Shown in pieces: positions 42,939-53,567 of a DNA stretch of 64,000 bases. Position 1 is the stretch's first letter, and the number at the start of each line of letters is the position of its first letter. Position numbers and translations under genes: made by a program. The notes beneath the pieces are model-generated. The model did not search any database and was not told the DNA's origin. It saw only the letters and a list, made by a program, of their open reading frames with translations. The DNA comes from Carpediemonas membranifera (taxonomy: Eukaryota > Fornicata), in contig JAHDYR010000024.1 in the NCBI GenBank assembly GCA_019828565.1, positions 310,001 through 374,000 of the forward strand. The letters run 5' to 3'.

Positions 42939-43397
42939 ATGGATTGCAAATGAGTCTTTTTAATGTCTCACCACCTGTTTGGGCCTCAGCGCTGTCGTTC
43001 AGGCCAATCCACGTTTGTGGATCCGTGCAGTTTATGGCTTATCGACCGGACATCTCCTGAACTGAGCGCCAGGGGGCGGAGGTGGCGTTGGCGTGGGGCG
43101 TGGAGGCGCTGGGGGCGGGGGTGGCGTTGATATTGGGCAATTACATAAAGTGCACGGTGCTTGGAATTTCATTCCAACCTCAAAATGGCGGGAAAGCATT
43201 ATTGGAAGGAACTAGTGGCAGCTATGCGGTTCTTTATACTGCAAAAGCAACCAGCTGTCGTCAAAAGCGCGCCATCTACCATCAATAACCAACATCTGCG
43301 TTGCACTCCACTGTTCTCGGTCGTTAATGCACAAAATCACTAAACAACATCAAAAGGACTGTTCATACGTTATTAAACATTGCTTGCTACTTCTGTT
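42936..43397 (+). repeat. 1.81-kb tandem repeat, truncated unit 3
   Basis: Contains the leader part with palindrome (43007-43022) and motif (43146-43155) and stops at CTTCTGTT, before the coding part. The next sequence (43431 on) is the 3' flank of the second kinase copy in inverse orientation, so this is a rearrangement joint. Confidence 0.85.
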
Positions 43398-43959
43398 ACA
43401 TCTCCTTAGGACATTTACTTCTGATTCTGTTTCTGCTCTCTCTTCTCCAGCACCTCTGCCATCTCGAGACCTGTCAGCAGCATTGATCTCATTCCTGCAT
43501 CACAGAAAGTATCAATCTCTTTACGTCCGCTCAATCATCGCAATAAACTGCCTGTGCAGTCTTCCGCGCACACCTTTTGCGCACTTATTGGTGCTCACCT
43601 GCCTGTATCCCTTGTGGCATGTGTCACAGCTGACGTTCTCGCGTCCATGAAGGTCTCTACCACACACTATGCAGCGCCGATAGAAGACTTGACCCTCAAA
43701 CCCTCGCTGACAGCAGTCGGTCAGTCTCTTTCGCTGAGCTGCAGACAGGGTGACCTCTTCTGTATCATCTAACAGAAGCGGACTCGGCTTGGCGACGCAT
43801 TCATGCACGCGCATGATGACCTTGAGCTTGTCAAGACATTCGGCAGCAGTGGTGTGGTCAGTGTGGTGCAGCCAAGAAGAAGAGGAAGTGATTTAATAAG
43901 GAGTCAACCCTCGGTGGGAAAAAGGCCTAAACTAAAATATACCAATTAAACGCACTACA

Positions 43960-44543
43960 CTGCCCCCATGATGCAGCTCAGCATCATCCTCAAATTGTGT
44001 CAGAAGGTACCAAAATCTTCGTCGATCGGTCGGGCATATGGTCTATGGTTCGAGGCCCCATGAACTCAACTTTTTGTTGCTCGACCCTAAAGTGCGAGAC
44101 TCTAGGGCTGACTCGGCCATGAACGAACGTAAGAAGGGTCCCGGGGAGGGGAAAATGAAGCGTGTCCCAAAGTGATGCTTATGTGTTGGACGATTCGCAC
44201 GTCGAGTGCGGGCGTCCATGGTAGCCTTGTTGCGGAGATCTAGGTGCGCGTGACGGAACGCCATGAACACGGCTCCGCGCAATTCAGGCTGATAGCGCGG
44301 GGAACGCTTGAGCAAGATGCAATGGAGAGGCTTTTGCATCGAAGGAGCCACAAGGGGCGCTGCTTGTACGTGAATCCGCGGAAATCTGCAAAACTAAGTG
44401 CTTGCATGCCTGAAACGGGAGAACGGCTGCACCATGACAGGAACGGGGTTTGATAAAGCAATTGGGCGTACAGCGCTGCTCCTCACGCAGGAATATCCAT
44501 CGTTCCAGGAAGATCACCTCTTAGTGTGCGGGTTATGGAGTGA
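43960..44543 (-). other. Gypsy 3' untranslated region
   Basis: 584 bp between the polyprotein stop and the 3' LTR. It has a TAAAGTGCGA sequence on the plus strand at 44088 and short weak ORFs on both strands; no conserved protein was recognised. Confidence 0.5.
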
Positions 44544-47500
44544 TCAGCTGCGGCGATAGTAGGGCTTGCGTCTAGCTGCCTTGATCAGCGCGGTTGCTTC
44601 TGGGTGCTCGTCAAGGTAAATGTCGACGGCGGCCAGCTTGTCCAGGTCACGATTGAAAATCTCGTCAGTGGACTCGGCTTCTTCGTAACCCTGCCAGGAG
44701 ATTCGTAAAACAAGTCGGCCCTGGTCGTCGAGACTGTGGCCGATGATCTTATCAACGATGTACTCGCCTGCCTGGGCGGCGGCGAGCTCGGCAATTTGGT
44801 TAGCGGTCAGTGTTCCAGGCAGGAACTTGCGCAGTCGTTCTTGATGGACGAAGAATGACTTGAGGGATGAGAGGTCCTGGATTTCGTAAACGTTAGGATC
44901 AGATCCTGCCCCCACGACAAGCAAGGGGCCGCGGACTGGTGCCTGGAGCTTAGGTACATGGCCAGTTGGCGTCAGGAGGACCCAATCGTTGGGCTTGAAG
45001 CTCTGAGCGCGGTCGTTGTTATCGTAGGCTTTGATGGACGCTAGCTTGGCTTGATGCCACTGTCTAAACAGTTTGACTTGCGACTGGAGAGATTGAAGTA
45101 GAGCATTCTCCGTCTTACTGAGTTCGATGCCAGCGTCTGGTTGCAGCGGAATGCGAGTGTCACGGCCAAATAGGAGTTGGATAGGGGTGAGACCACTGAG
45201 GCTGTAGGCGGACTCGTTGATGATCCTCATCACATGATTAAGCAGTTGGGGCCAGCGGTCGGTTGCCATACGATTGTCGTGGAGAAGCGTTCTTAGATGC
45301 CGTACAATTTCGGCGTTAGCTCGCTCGACTATACCGTTACTGGCAGGGCGGTAGGGGGTGGAATAGTGGTGTGGAATAGAGTAGGCTGCGGTCAAGAGCG
45401 CTACCAACTCGTTGCGATATTGAGACCCGTTATCCGATTGGATCTCACGTGGGCGTCCGAAATGTGCCGACCAGTCAATGAGAGCCTCGACAGCTGAGTC
45501 AGCGTTGGTCGTACGGGCGGGATACAGTTTTGTGAACTTAGTGAAGGTGTCGACCGCTACGATGATGTACTTAAACCCCTCAGGGCTGATTGGAAGGGGC
45601 CCGAGGGTGTCAAGCTGGACCACGCCGAAGGGCTCCGTGGCCGCCGTCCGATGGTGTTGGTAAGGGGGTGGGCGGTTGGGCCTCTGAAGCTGGCATGTAG
45701 GACAGTGGGTAATGAATTCGCGTACGTCCTGTACCATGCCGCGCCAGCCGCTGTATTGATCGCGGATACGGCGAACCGTCTCCTTATAGCCTAGATGGCC
45801 CTCAGTGCCGCCATGTACAGAAGAAATGATCTCTTGGCGGTCTTCTACGGACAGAGTGAGCAGACGACTGAGTGTGTCGGCACATCCGTTGTCCTTGCCG
45901 GCCACGTGGAGGACCGTGAAGTCGTAAATATCAACGGCAAGGCGCCAGCGTCGGACTTTCGGATTCGTAGACGTCGCCATCCACACAAGGTTCCTATGGT
46001 CCGTGTGCGCTGTAAAGTGCGATGCCATTAGGTACTTGGAGAACTTGTCAATGGCACTGACTAATGCGAACATCTCCTGTTCTATCGTCGACCAGCGGCG
46101 TTGAGTCGCAGAGAGGGTCTTCGAAAAGAATTGAACAGGGAGGAATGTAGTGTCCCTCTTAACCATCAGGACGCCTCCTATACCAATGTCAGAAGCATCA
46201 GTAAAGAGGTGAAGGTCGTCGCCTGGTCTAGGGTGTGTCAGAATCGTCCCCGAGGTGAGTTGGCGTCGTAGCTCATCGAATGCGGCCTGCTGCTCGCTAT
46301 TCCAGGCAAAGGGAGTGTCGGCGCGGGTAAGGGCGATGATGGGCTCTGCAATATCTGCGAAGGTCGGTATTGTGGGCCGGAAATAGTTAACCATGCCGAG
46401 CAACGTGCGGACCTCGCTAATGTTCGTCGGGGCGCGCATGGAAAGGATGGGCTCCAGACGATCGGGTGAGATGGAGCGACCAGTTGGAGTCACGTGCCAC
46501 CCGAGATAGTCAATCTCGTGGGCGGCGAGGATCGTTTTCTTCAAGTTAACGCGGACGTTGGCGTCGTCGAGACGCTCGAGCACGCTGCGAAGGTTCTTGA
46601 GGAATTCAGAACGGGTCTTACCCATGACGACGATGTCGTCGATGTACACCAGGGCGGCCGTGAACAAGTCGGCGCCCATTACCTTTTCCAGGGCACGCTG
46701 CATGTGGATAGCGGCGTTGCGTAGGCCGAATGGCATCCTGCAATAGTGGTACTTGTGGTTGTCGGCGATAAAGGCGGTGTACTGCCGGGATTCCGGGTCC
46801 AGTGGGACCTGGAGGAAGGCCTTCGACAGGTCGAGTGTGGCGTAGTACGCCGAGCCTTCGAGCTGATCGAGTAGGTCCTCGATAAGCGGCAGGGGATGCT
46901 CGTCTGGCTCCGTTATGTCGTTAAGACGGCGGAAGTCCAGGCACAAGCGGATGCTGTTGTCGCGTTTGACTACAGCAACGATGGGGCTGTTGTAGGGGCT
47001 ATCGGATGACTCTATTATGCCTAAGTCGAGCTGCTGGCTTGTCTGCAGGCGTATTTCATCCTGAACTGCCAGGGAATAGCGATAAGGAGGCGTGTTAGTC
47101 GTTTTCCCCTCAGTTAGACGAATCTTGAAGGCTTCCAGGGCCGAAGGCTCACTGGACAGCGGTTCAAAGACCCTATGATGTTCTTCGACGATTTTGGTGA
47201 CCTCCTCGCGGAGGGAAGGAATCTGAACGTTGAGTTCAAGCGGCTCCTCTTCAAGCAGATTAAATTCCACCTCACTGCCTTCGTCGGGTTCTTCCGCGAC
47301 AATGTCTGACCCCACGTTAAAAGTGATCAGGCCCAGCTCGAGGGAGGAGGGTAGGCCGAAAATGATGTCGTAAGGTAGGTGTCGCAGGACGAGGAACTGG
47401 TCAATGACCGAGAGTTTGTGGCCAGTTCTTGAGCGGCCAAGGCTCATCTCGATGGTGCAGATGGCCTCGACGTTGACTACCTGTCCGCTTCCCACACGGA

Positions 47501-48551
47501 CGCGGCCTGAGTAAGGTCGCATGGGCAGCCCTAGTGTCGTCACGAGTGCGTGAGACACGAAGTTCGCCGTGGCGCCAGAATCAATCAGTGCGCTGCTGTG
47601 TGATACCTGGTTATCGTGCGGGATCTCTACCTCGATCTCGGCAGAGGCAGAAGACTTCCGTCCCGCTCGATCAGTCGCCATAACGTGTAGACAATGCTCA
47701 TACTTACCACTTTTACCCGCACGCTTCTTCGCGAAGCACTGTTCTGCGGAGTGGCCTGACTTATGGCAGTACGAGCATGTCACTGTGTTCGTAGCCTTGC
47801 CCGGGGCGCGGCTGGTCTGGTGGTTAGCCGGGGGTGCGCGCGCCTCGTCGAGGTGTCGCGTCTCGCGCTGGGTCTGCTCAATGTGGCGCGACTGCTCGAG
47901 CGCCGCCTTGAACGCGGCTTGGAGGTCGTTGCGCGGAGCAATGGTGTTGACGCGATCACGGAGACGCTCCGGTTCAAGGCCGCCGATGAACTGCCTCACC
48001 AGGCGCTTAGTCGGAGGCTTGACATCAGCGCAGTTCTCCAGCTGACGTTGGTACTGGAAGACGTAGTTCAGGGCGTTTTGGTAAGTCGAACCACGCTTCT
48101 TGCAGGTAATGCGGGTGAAGGAGTCCAAGGCGTCTTGCTTATCAAGGGGCTGGAAGATGGCGTTAATGCGACAAATGATAGCGACGCTTGCTTGGTCGTT
48201 CTCGAGGGCTGGGATTGGAACCGGGAGCTGCTCGGGAGCTTCATCTTCGTCGTCGTCGGAGTCATCGCTTGAGGAGTCGCTGTCGGTGCCGTCGTTGTTC
48301 GCGTCACCTTGGATAAGCAGCGGTACGTCATCACCGGCGGGTGCATCGTGATCGGGAACCTCGTACTCTTCGAGGGAAGGATCCCTCAGCTTGAGGACCT
48401 CCCATACGTCACGCGCGATGAGGAGACGAATGGCCAGGGAGCCACCGCGTGAGCGATACGCGTAATACTGCTCGCGATGGTCCTGCCAGGCGTCGGCGGT
48501 CGGGAGCTTTAAATAGGGGGCTACGAAAAGGTCGGGAACTTGGAATTGCAT
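44544..48551 (-). CDS. Gag-Pol polyprotein of the gypsy chromovirus (1,335 aa)
   Basis: A single open frame beginning 16 bp inside the 5' LTR. Order: gag-like region with an acidic patch (85-105); zinc knuckle CSYCHKSGHSAEQC (259-272); aspartic protease DSGAT (324-328); RT with YIDD (636-639); RNase H with TDAS (784-787) and TDHRN (850-854); integrase HH-CC (H913, H919, C950, C953) and catalytic D981, D1040, E1076; chromodomain (about 1263-1310). Gag is fused to Pol without a frameshift. All catalytic residues are present, so it may be active. A primer-binding site was not identified. Confidence 0.95.
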   Translation of the reverse strand: MQFQVPDLFVAPYLKLPTADAWQDHREQYYAYRSRGGSLAIRLLIARDVWEVLKLRDPSLEEYEVPDHDAPAGDDVPLLIQGDANNDGTDSDSSSDDSDDDEDEAPEQLPVPIPALENDQASVAIICRINAIFQPLDKQDALDSFTRITCKKRGSTYQNALNYVFQYQRQLENCADVKPPTKRLVRQFIGGLEPERLRDRVNTIAPRNDLQAAFKAALEQSRHIEQTQRETRHLDEARAPPANHQTSRAPGKATNTVTCSYCHKSGHSAEQCFAKKRAGKSGKYEHCLHVMATDRAGRKSSASAEIEVEIPHDNQVSHSSALIDSGATANFVSHALVTTLGLPMRPYSGRVRVGSGQVVNVEAICTIEMSLGRSRTGHKLSVIDQFLVLRHLPYDIIFGLPSSLELGLITFNVGSDIVAEEPDEGSEVEFNLLEEEPLELNVQIPSLREEVTKIVEEHHRVFEPLSSEPSALEAFKIRLTEGKTTNTPPYRYSLAVQDEIRLQTSQQLDLGIIESSDSPYNSPIVAVVKRDNSIRLCLDFRRLNDITEPDEHPLPLIEDLLDQLEGSAYYATLDLSKAFLQVPLDPESRQYTAFIADNHKYHYCRMPFGLRNAAIHMQRALEKVMGADLFTAALVYIDDIVVMGKTRSEFLKNLRSVLERLDDANVRVNLKKTILAAHEIDYLGWHVTPTGRSISPDRLEPILSMRAPTNISEVRTLLGMVNYFRPTIPTFADIAEPIIALTRADTPFAWNSEQQAAFDELRRQLTSGTILTHPRPGDDLHLFTDASDIGIGGVLMVKRDTTFLPVQFFSKTLSATQRRWSTIEQEMFALVSAIDKFSKYLMASHFTAHTDHRNLVWMATSTNPKVRRWRLAVDIYDFTVLHVAGKDNGCADTLSRLLTLSVEDRQEIISSVHGGTEGHLGYKETVRRIRDQYSGWRGMVQDVREFITHCPTCQLQRPNRPPPYQHHRTAATEPFGVVQLDTLGPLPISPEGFKYIIVAVDTFTKFTKLYPARTTNADSAVEALIDWSAHFGRPREIQSDNGSQYRNELVALLTAAYSIPHHYSTPYRPASNGIVERANAEIVRHLRTLLHDNRMATDRWPQLLNHVMRIINESAYSLSGLTPIQLLFGRDTRIPLQPDAGIELSKTENALLQSLQSQVKLFRQWHQAKLASIKAYDNNDRAQSFKPNDWVLLTPTGHVPKLQAPVRGPLLVVGAGSDPNVYEIQDLSSLKSFFVHQERLRKFLPGTLTANQIAELAAAQAGEYIVDKIIGHSLDDQGRLVLRISWQGYEEAESTDEIFNRDLDKLAAVDIYLDEHPEATALIKAARRKPYYRRS

Positions 48552-48669
48552 GGATCCAGTAATTACTGTGGTGCAGCCAAGAAGAAGAGGAAGTGATTTA
48601 ATAAGGAGTCAACCCTCGGTGGGAAAAAGGCCTAAACTAAAATATACCAATTAAACGCACTACAGTCAG

Positions 48670-48770
48670 TCCTGGACACAAGGGAACCAATAAAGACTTT
48701 AGAGAGAATACTGCCATATCCTGCACCAAATGTGCAGGATAATACCTGTTGTGACCTGAGTCACACCACA
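48670..48770 (-). repeat. Remaining part of the left LTR of the non-coding element
   Basis: 101 bp identical by eye to 53467-53567; the first 9 bp lie beyond the nested gypsy at 43853-43861. It holds an AATAAA (plus strand) and a CCTGCACCAAATGTGCAGG hairpin. Confidence 0.9.
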
Positions 48771-51700
48771 CTGCCCCTCCAAGGGTCATCTTGATAGAGA
48801 TGAGCCTTGACAAAAGTATGTAAGGTGAGCTGTTGCGTCTGGTGACGCGACATGTGACGGAACCTGTCGTTGCTCGATGTCATAATGTTTTGAGATATCA
48901 AAAAGATATTCCGACACCACATGTGGACCGCACGGCCGACCGTTCGGCTCTAAGCTGTCCGATGTACTTGCTGCGATGAAGGAACTGATGTGGTGGCTGG
49001 GTTGTAGATGTTACTGCCCCTCCACGGTCGTCTAAGTGACGGCCGTAACACATGTAGGCAATGATTGGGAAGTTGCTGCGGCGGCGAAGAAACTGATCGA
49101 ATCAGAAAGAGAAACCACCTGGTGAAGACTAAAAAACCCCCGAAACCGGAAGAAAAAAGGTCATTGCTGAGTAAAATCTGAGCTGTCTGAAGCGCTCAAA
49201 GGGGTTTGGGAAGAGAACCACCCGGCGCTCACGTAAAGGTGAAGCCGGAGAAAGCCACACTAGTTCGATTTGTGGCGACAGATGACTGCGCTGTGCATGC
49301 GCAACATTTCGTGTCGGGCTCAAGGTCCAGACGAAGCGACCAAACCTGTCGAAAGACTGGTCAGGCGCGTTTGTTCTGACGGCTCTATAATAGCCACGTA
49401 TGGCATGACGCTGTACGTCTTTGAAAAGGGACTGTCTCTTGGGACGTATCCAACCACACTTAAGCAAAAGCTTAAGGTAGCAGGCTACTCTATTACTGAC
49501 ACTCATCTATAGGACAACTCGGTCCTCGATGCAGGGTCTCATCGGTCAAGCCTCTAACCGTAAGCTTGGCCACCCCATCGCCTCCAACTGTGGTCTTGGG
49601 GCCGGTCTAACCCGTCCACCATTTGGACATATACCATTCAAACGACGGTACTGCTCCGAACACAACCGATCTCCGGGATGACGTGTCGGACTGCGGGTTT
49701 CAACCCTGGCCCACTGACTCGTTGCGGCTCATGTTCCATCATAGTCTATCATAGACTGCCTGCCGTGTATTCCGGCTTATGAATGAGTCGGGCTTACCTA
49801 TCGAACGATGGCCTAGGCTCACAACCATTCAAGACAACAGCACAGCGATGAGCACCCGACTGGGCTCAGCTCTAACTCGCTGGTGTGTAATCATGACTAA
49901 TCGCTGTCAGCGAGCGCCGTTAATCGGCCTGGCTCAGACCTGATAGCTTAATAGAAGAGTGTTGAACGACACTCGTGTGCTAGAGCATACATGCTCGCTA
50001 GCTGACTCAGAACATGCTCCGTAACAACCGTACTTGCCACATGGCCTTTCCGGACGCTCAGGTGTGCAGAGCCCGTCGGCAAAGCATCCATTACCCGAAC
50101 CTTAGATGGCGGTCCCAAGGTGTCACACACAGCCGTGTTGTCGTCGGGCGTGCACTCCCTCAGACTCACCGCACCGTGGATCAACGCTCAGCTGACCACT
50201 ACCACCCGTCCACAGACCTACTGGTCTGGATCGCGATATATATCAAGTTGTTGGGATCCCTATGTAAGTAAGCGACACCCCTATACTGGCTAACTGCCAA
50301 GGCGGTGCAAAATAGAGATGTCGAACGACAGCTCAAAGGCTTGTAGACACTCATGTGCTATACAAAACCTACCTGGCCTCTGCGCCTACTCAGAGCATGC
50401 AAGATGCTCCGTTGTTCGACACAGCTCACTGGCCGTCTCCACCGAGGATTAACCTCCTGGTGAGACCGATTGGATGAACTACGAACGTAGTTTCGACGAG
50501 TTATAAATGTACATGTAACGTTAAAGCGCACCGGTGCTGACTGAACATGGGTAACCTACCTTCCGGTACAGGTTGGGTGTTAGGCTGAGTACGCTTGACT
50601 CAGGATACTATGAAGTGCTTCTTGCACTAGTAGATGACTGTTGGCACAGCTTATGTCACAAGCCTGGCTGACATTGCGAAGGCTTGACTGCTGTGACGGC
50701 TATTCGGCACTAGAACTGTCCGCTTCGAGATGAGCGACGACTCATTGGCCACTCGATCGTGTGTCGCATCACTACATGATGCTGTCAATTGACGGTAGCT
50801 GGACATTGCTCAGGCGGCTGGGGATGTCTCTCGTACTTGCGGGTGGACTCACTCGCTCGGCCGAGGCGGATGGTTAAACATCGGGTGTGTACTGCTTGGG
50901 CTAACCCTTGCTCGCGGGCACGGCTCCTACGTAGCATAAGTATACGCGGTTGATTAGGTCATCCGCTGATGACTGTCGACCTAGGCTGGCTGTCTAGTGT
51001 CCGGGACATGGGTAGCAGAGTGCTCGGGAGACAGACCTGTCTCAGGGGCATACGGAAACTCTGCAACGTTTGCTTAGTGTAAACGACGATACAATCCACG
51101 ATAAGTGGAGACTCTAGGAAGTGGGTGAACCACGGGTTGAGATGCATCGACACTACCCTCCATCTGGCTGAGTCTCTAGTTGCTGGCTGACCTGACGGGT
51201 CGCAAGTATTGTGCTAAACGCGCTTGGTTCGTCTCTCGCTGGCGCGAATGAGAGTCATTACGACCTCTCTCGAGTGTCCTGTGACACCGAGTAACATGCA
51301 AGGTTGATTGAAGAGGCTGTAGGGCACTGTCACCCCGACTGGGTGGTGCCTGAAGATCCCACAGATGTGAAAGGAAGGTTAAGTTCGTGAGGCAAGGCGC
51401 TGCCAAGCTCTTAGTTCCACTGCTAGTCAGCAGGCGTCGAAGGTGTATCCGCCCTCCTGTGGCGGAGACTTATGGGTAACCGGTGCGAACACGCACCGTG
51501 GGTGGACTTTTAGTCCTGGTATTGGCCTCGTATGTTAGTACGAGAGGGCTTATCTGGCTTAGTGTTGATACTGCGGACGTCTTCGAGGGTGACTGCTGGG
51601 TCTACCGCTCGTCAAGAAGGTTATCAGCCTCCTCCATAGCTCTGTCTCCTAGTAGAGATATCATGTGGCGACGTGACGACATGAGTTAGATACGATATGA

Positions 51701-53457
51701 GTATTCTGCAGCATGACATGACGGATGATCTCCGGGTCTGCCCGAAGGTACCATTGATGACTAAGTGTTAGGGTGCCAGAGGCTGCTCGCCTCTATTGGC
51801 CTGAAGGTGTTGTACTGAGAGGATGGGCGCATCGCTGGAGGACGGGCCGACATGTGTTCGAGCTGCAACATGCTCGCGATACCCGTGAGTTGCTCGTCAC
51901 GGGATGAGGTGATAATACGACCATACTAGACTGGTCGTGGTTTCGGTACAAGTCTCACAGAGGAAGGGACCCGTGAAACTACTATCTAAACTCGTTGAAG
52001 AGCTGCTATGCGCGGTAACGCTGCCCCTCCGCGGCTCTGAAGCACTTTGTGTTGTCGCCGCGTTGTTGTCTGATGACTGTTGGTCTCGTGTCTACTAAAT
52101 TGACTTCAAGCAAGGATGCCGGTCATGATAAGTGGAAGCTAAGTAATTACCTTACCTGAGTTTGGCGGGTAGCACAGCTAGCCTTGACAAAAGTGCGAGC
52201 CATTGTTGCTCAAATGGAGATGCTCGCGCCATGGGGTGAACGATGGCAAGCGCGATACAGTTGACAGCAGATGGGGTGTCTGCCCAGGCTGTCGCGTACT
52301 GAGGATGTGGATGAGCAGCGGTCGAGCTTATCGTTGCTCTATGACGCTGGTTGCCCCTGACAGGGAATTGCGGAGACGGTGGCGTGCTAGCTCTATTGGT
52401 TCATGCCGTGTTGCTGTACGTGGAAGGGACCTGCAAGCTGGCGAGTTCGCACATGTTCGGGGATAACTGGAGAGCAAACCTTGAAGCTGCTCAATACGGG
52501 TGCTGTTTCAGCACTGTGTGGATAGAAGGATATAACTGGCCGTCTAGGACCCACTGCTAGCAGTTACGTGCTCCACATGCTCTGCTGAGCATTTGTTAGG
52601 AAGGTATACATGGCCTCATGTAGACATATAAATAGTGTGGATCGCTCCCACGACTGTAGGAACCGAGCTTGGTGTCCCCAGATGGGTCGTTACCTCTTTC
52701 GGTTTTTCATCGTCGATGATGGTAGTTGCCTGTCTGGCTTGGGCCATTGGCCCTGTGCCACGCTTGCTCATGGTCTGCTGGATGACCCGAATGATGTATG
52801 ACTTGCTCTGGGCGCATGTGGCCAAGCTGCTACTCTCTAGGTAGCTCTGGATGATGGTTGGGGACGATGATTCTGGAGGTCTACGTTGGTCAAAAGTCGT
52901 GCGTGGGTCTGTCAGTGAGTCTACTGGGGTCACTGCCCCTTCTTGGCTTCTTCTCGCACTGTCTCGGGGTGTTCGATTTGGCTGGACGTGGAAGTGGCTG
53001 GCTCCTCGGCGTGGTTTCGGTTTGTTTTGCCTTTTGGCGGCTTTGGTGGTGCTTATTCCTGGTGCTATCTGCACTGTATCGGCTTGTGCTTGGCCTGGCC
53101 ACTGGTCTCGTTGCTGGTCTCGGTCGATTGTCCTGAAGGAGCTTGATTGGCGCTCCAGAGCTGGTATTGCGGTGCTGTATCGTTTGTTGGAGCTTATTGA
53201 AGCTTGGTTACTGGTATTGGCCTGTTGTTTGCTTGTATGCTATAGTGCATTGGTGGAAGTTGATGGTCTTGTTGAACTAAACGCTCTAGACTTGTTGTTG
53301 CTTGCGAATTTCAGTTGAACTGTCGACACCGCGGAGACATTTGCATTGCGCTAACGGAAGAAATTGGTTCTGGTGAAAATGTCAATTGATGTTGCTTATA
53401 TTGATTCTCCTGCGCCAGGACCGTTGAGCTCATCTCCTCCGGAAGAAATGATATCAT
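48771..53457 (-). other. 4.7-kb interior of the LTR element, no convincing coding
   Basis: No ORF above 155 codons and no retroviral motif on either strand. GGAGGGGCAG-type tracts recur (near 48772, 49013 and 52023, minus strand). CCTTGACAAAAGT occurs near 48808 and 52183. A pair of related segments with GAACGACA and CTCAGA..CATGC lies near 49960-50020 and 50310-50410. Next to the 5' LTR, the minus strand shows Gln/Ser/Thr-rich translations in shifting frames (52616-53380), possibly a decayed gag. The rest may be structured RNA. Confidence 0.5.
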
Positions 53458-53567
53458 TGTGGTCAGTCCTGGACACAAGGGAACCAATAAAGACTTTAGA
53501 GAGAATACTGCCATATCCTGCACCAAATGTGCAGGATAATACCTGTTGTGACCTGAGTCACACCACA
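53458..53567 (-). repeat. Right LTR of the non-coding element
   Basis: 110 bp, TGTGGT...ACCACA, matching the split left LTR. On the minus strand it is the 5' LTR. Confidence 0.9.

Larger units (their letters stand above)
43862..48664 (-). mobile_element. Intact Ty3/gypsy chromovirus with 98-bp LTRs
   Basis: Two matching 98-bp LTRs, 43862-43959 and 48567-48664 (TGTGGTGCAG...ACTACA), with target duplication GTCAG at 43857-43861 and 48665-48669. By eye the LTRs look identical, pointing to recent insertion. A purine tract GGGGGCAG on the minus strand precedes the 3' LTR. It sits inside the left LTR of the 4.9-kb element. Confidence 0.95.
43853..53567 (-). mobile_element. Non-coding LTR element (LARD-like) with 110-bp LTRs
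   Basis: LTRs TGTGGTCAG...ACCACA: left one 43853-43861 plus 48670-48770 (split by the gypsy insertion), right one 53458-53567. Target duplication GTGG (4 bp, or 5 allowing for a shared A). Without the nested gypsy it is 4,907 bp. A polypurine tract (reverse complement CCTTGGAGGGGCAG) abuts the left LTR, so the element reads on the minus strand. The interior has no RT, integrase or protease, as in large retrotransposon derivatives moved by partners in trans. Confidence 0.8.

Noticed and set aside
17135-43022. CRISPR-like array or DnaA-box cluster from the ATCCAC palindromes
   Set aside because: Spacing is irregular over kilobases, spacers are not comparable, and the setting is eukaryotic. Resemblance to the DnaA box (TTATCCACA) is limited to six or seven bases.
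49500-52600. Functional large-subunit rRNA gene
   Set aside because: Only the sarcin-ricin-like 11-mer fits; universal peptidyl-transferase and neighbouring blocks could not be found in either strand, and the region lies between two LTRs. Kept only as a low-interest observation.
52851-53318. Membrane protein on the plus strand near the right LTR
   Set aside because: The hydrophobic translation is the complement of Gln/Ser/Thr-rich minus-strand sequence, there is no codon bias, and it lies antisense inside an LTR element.
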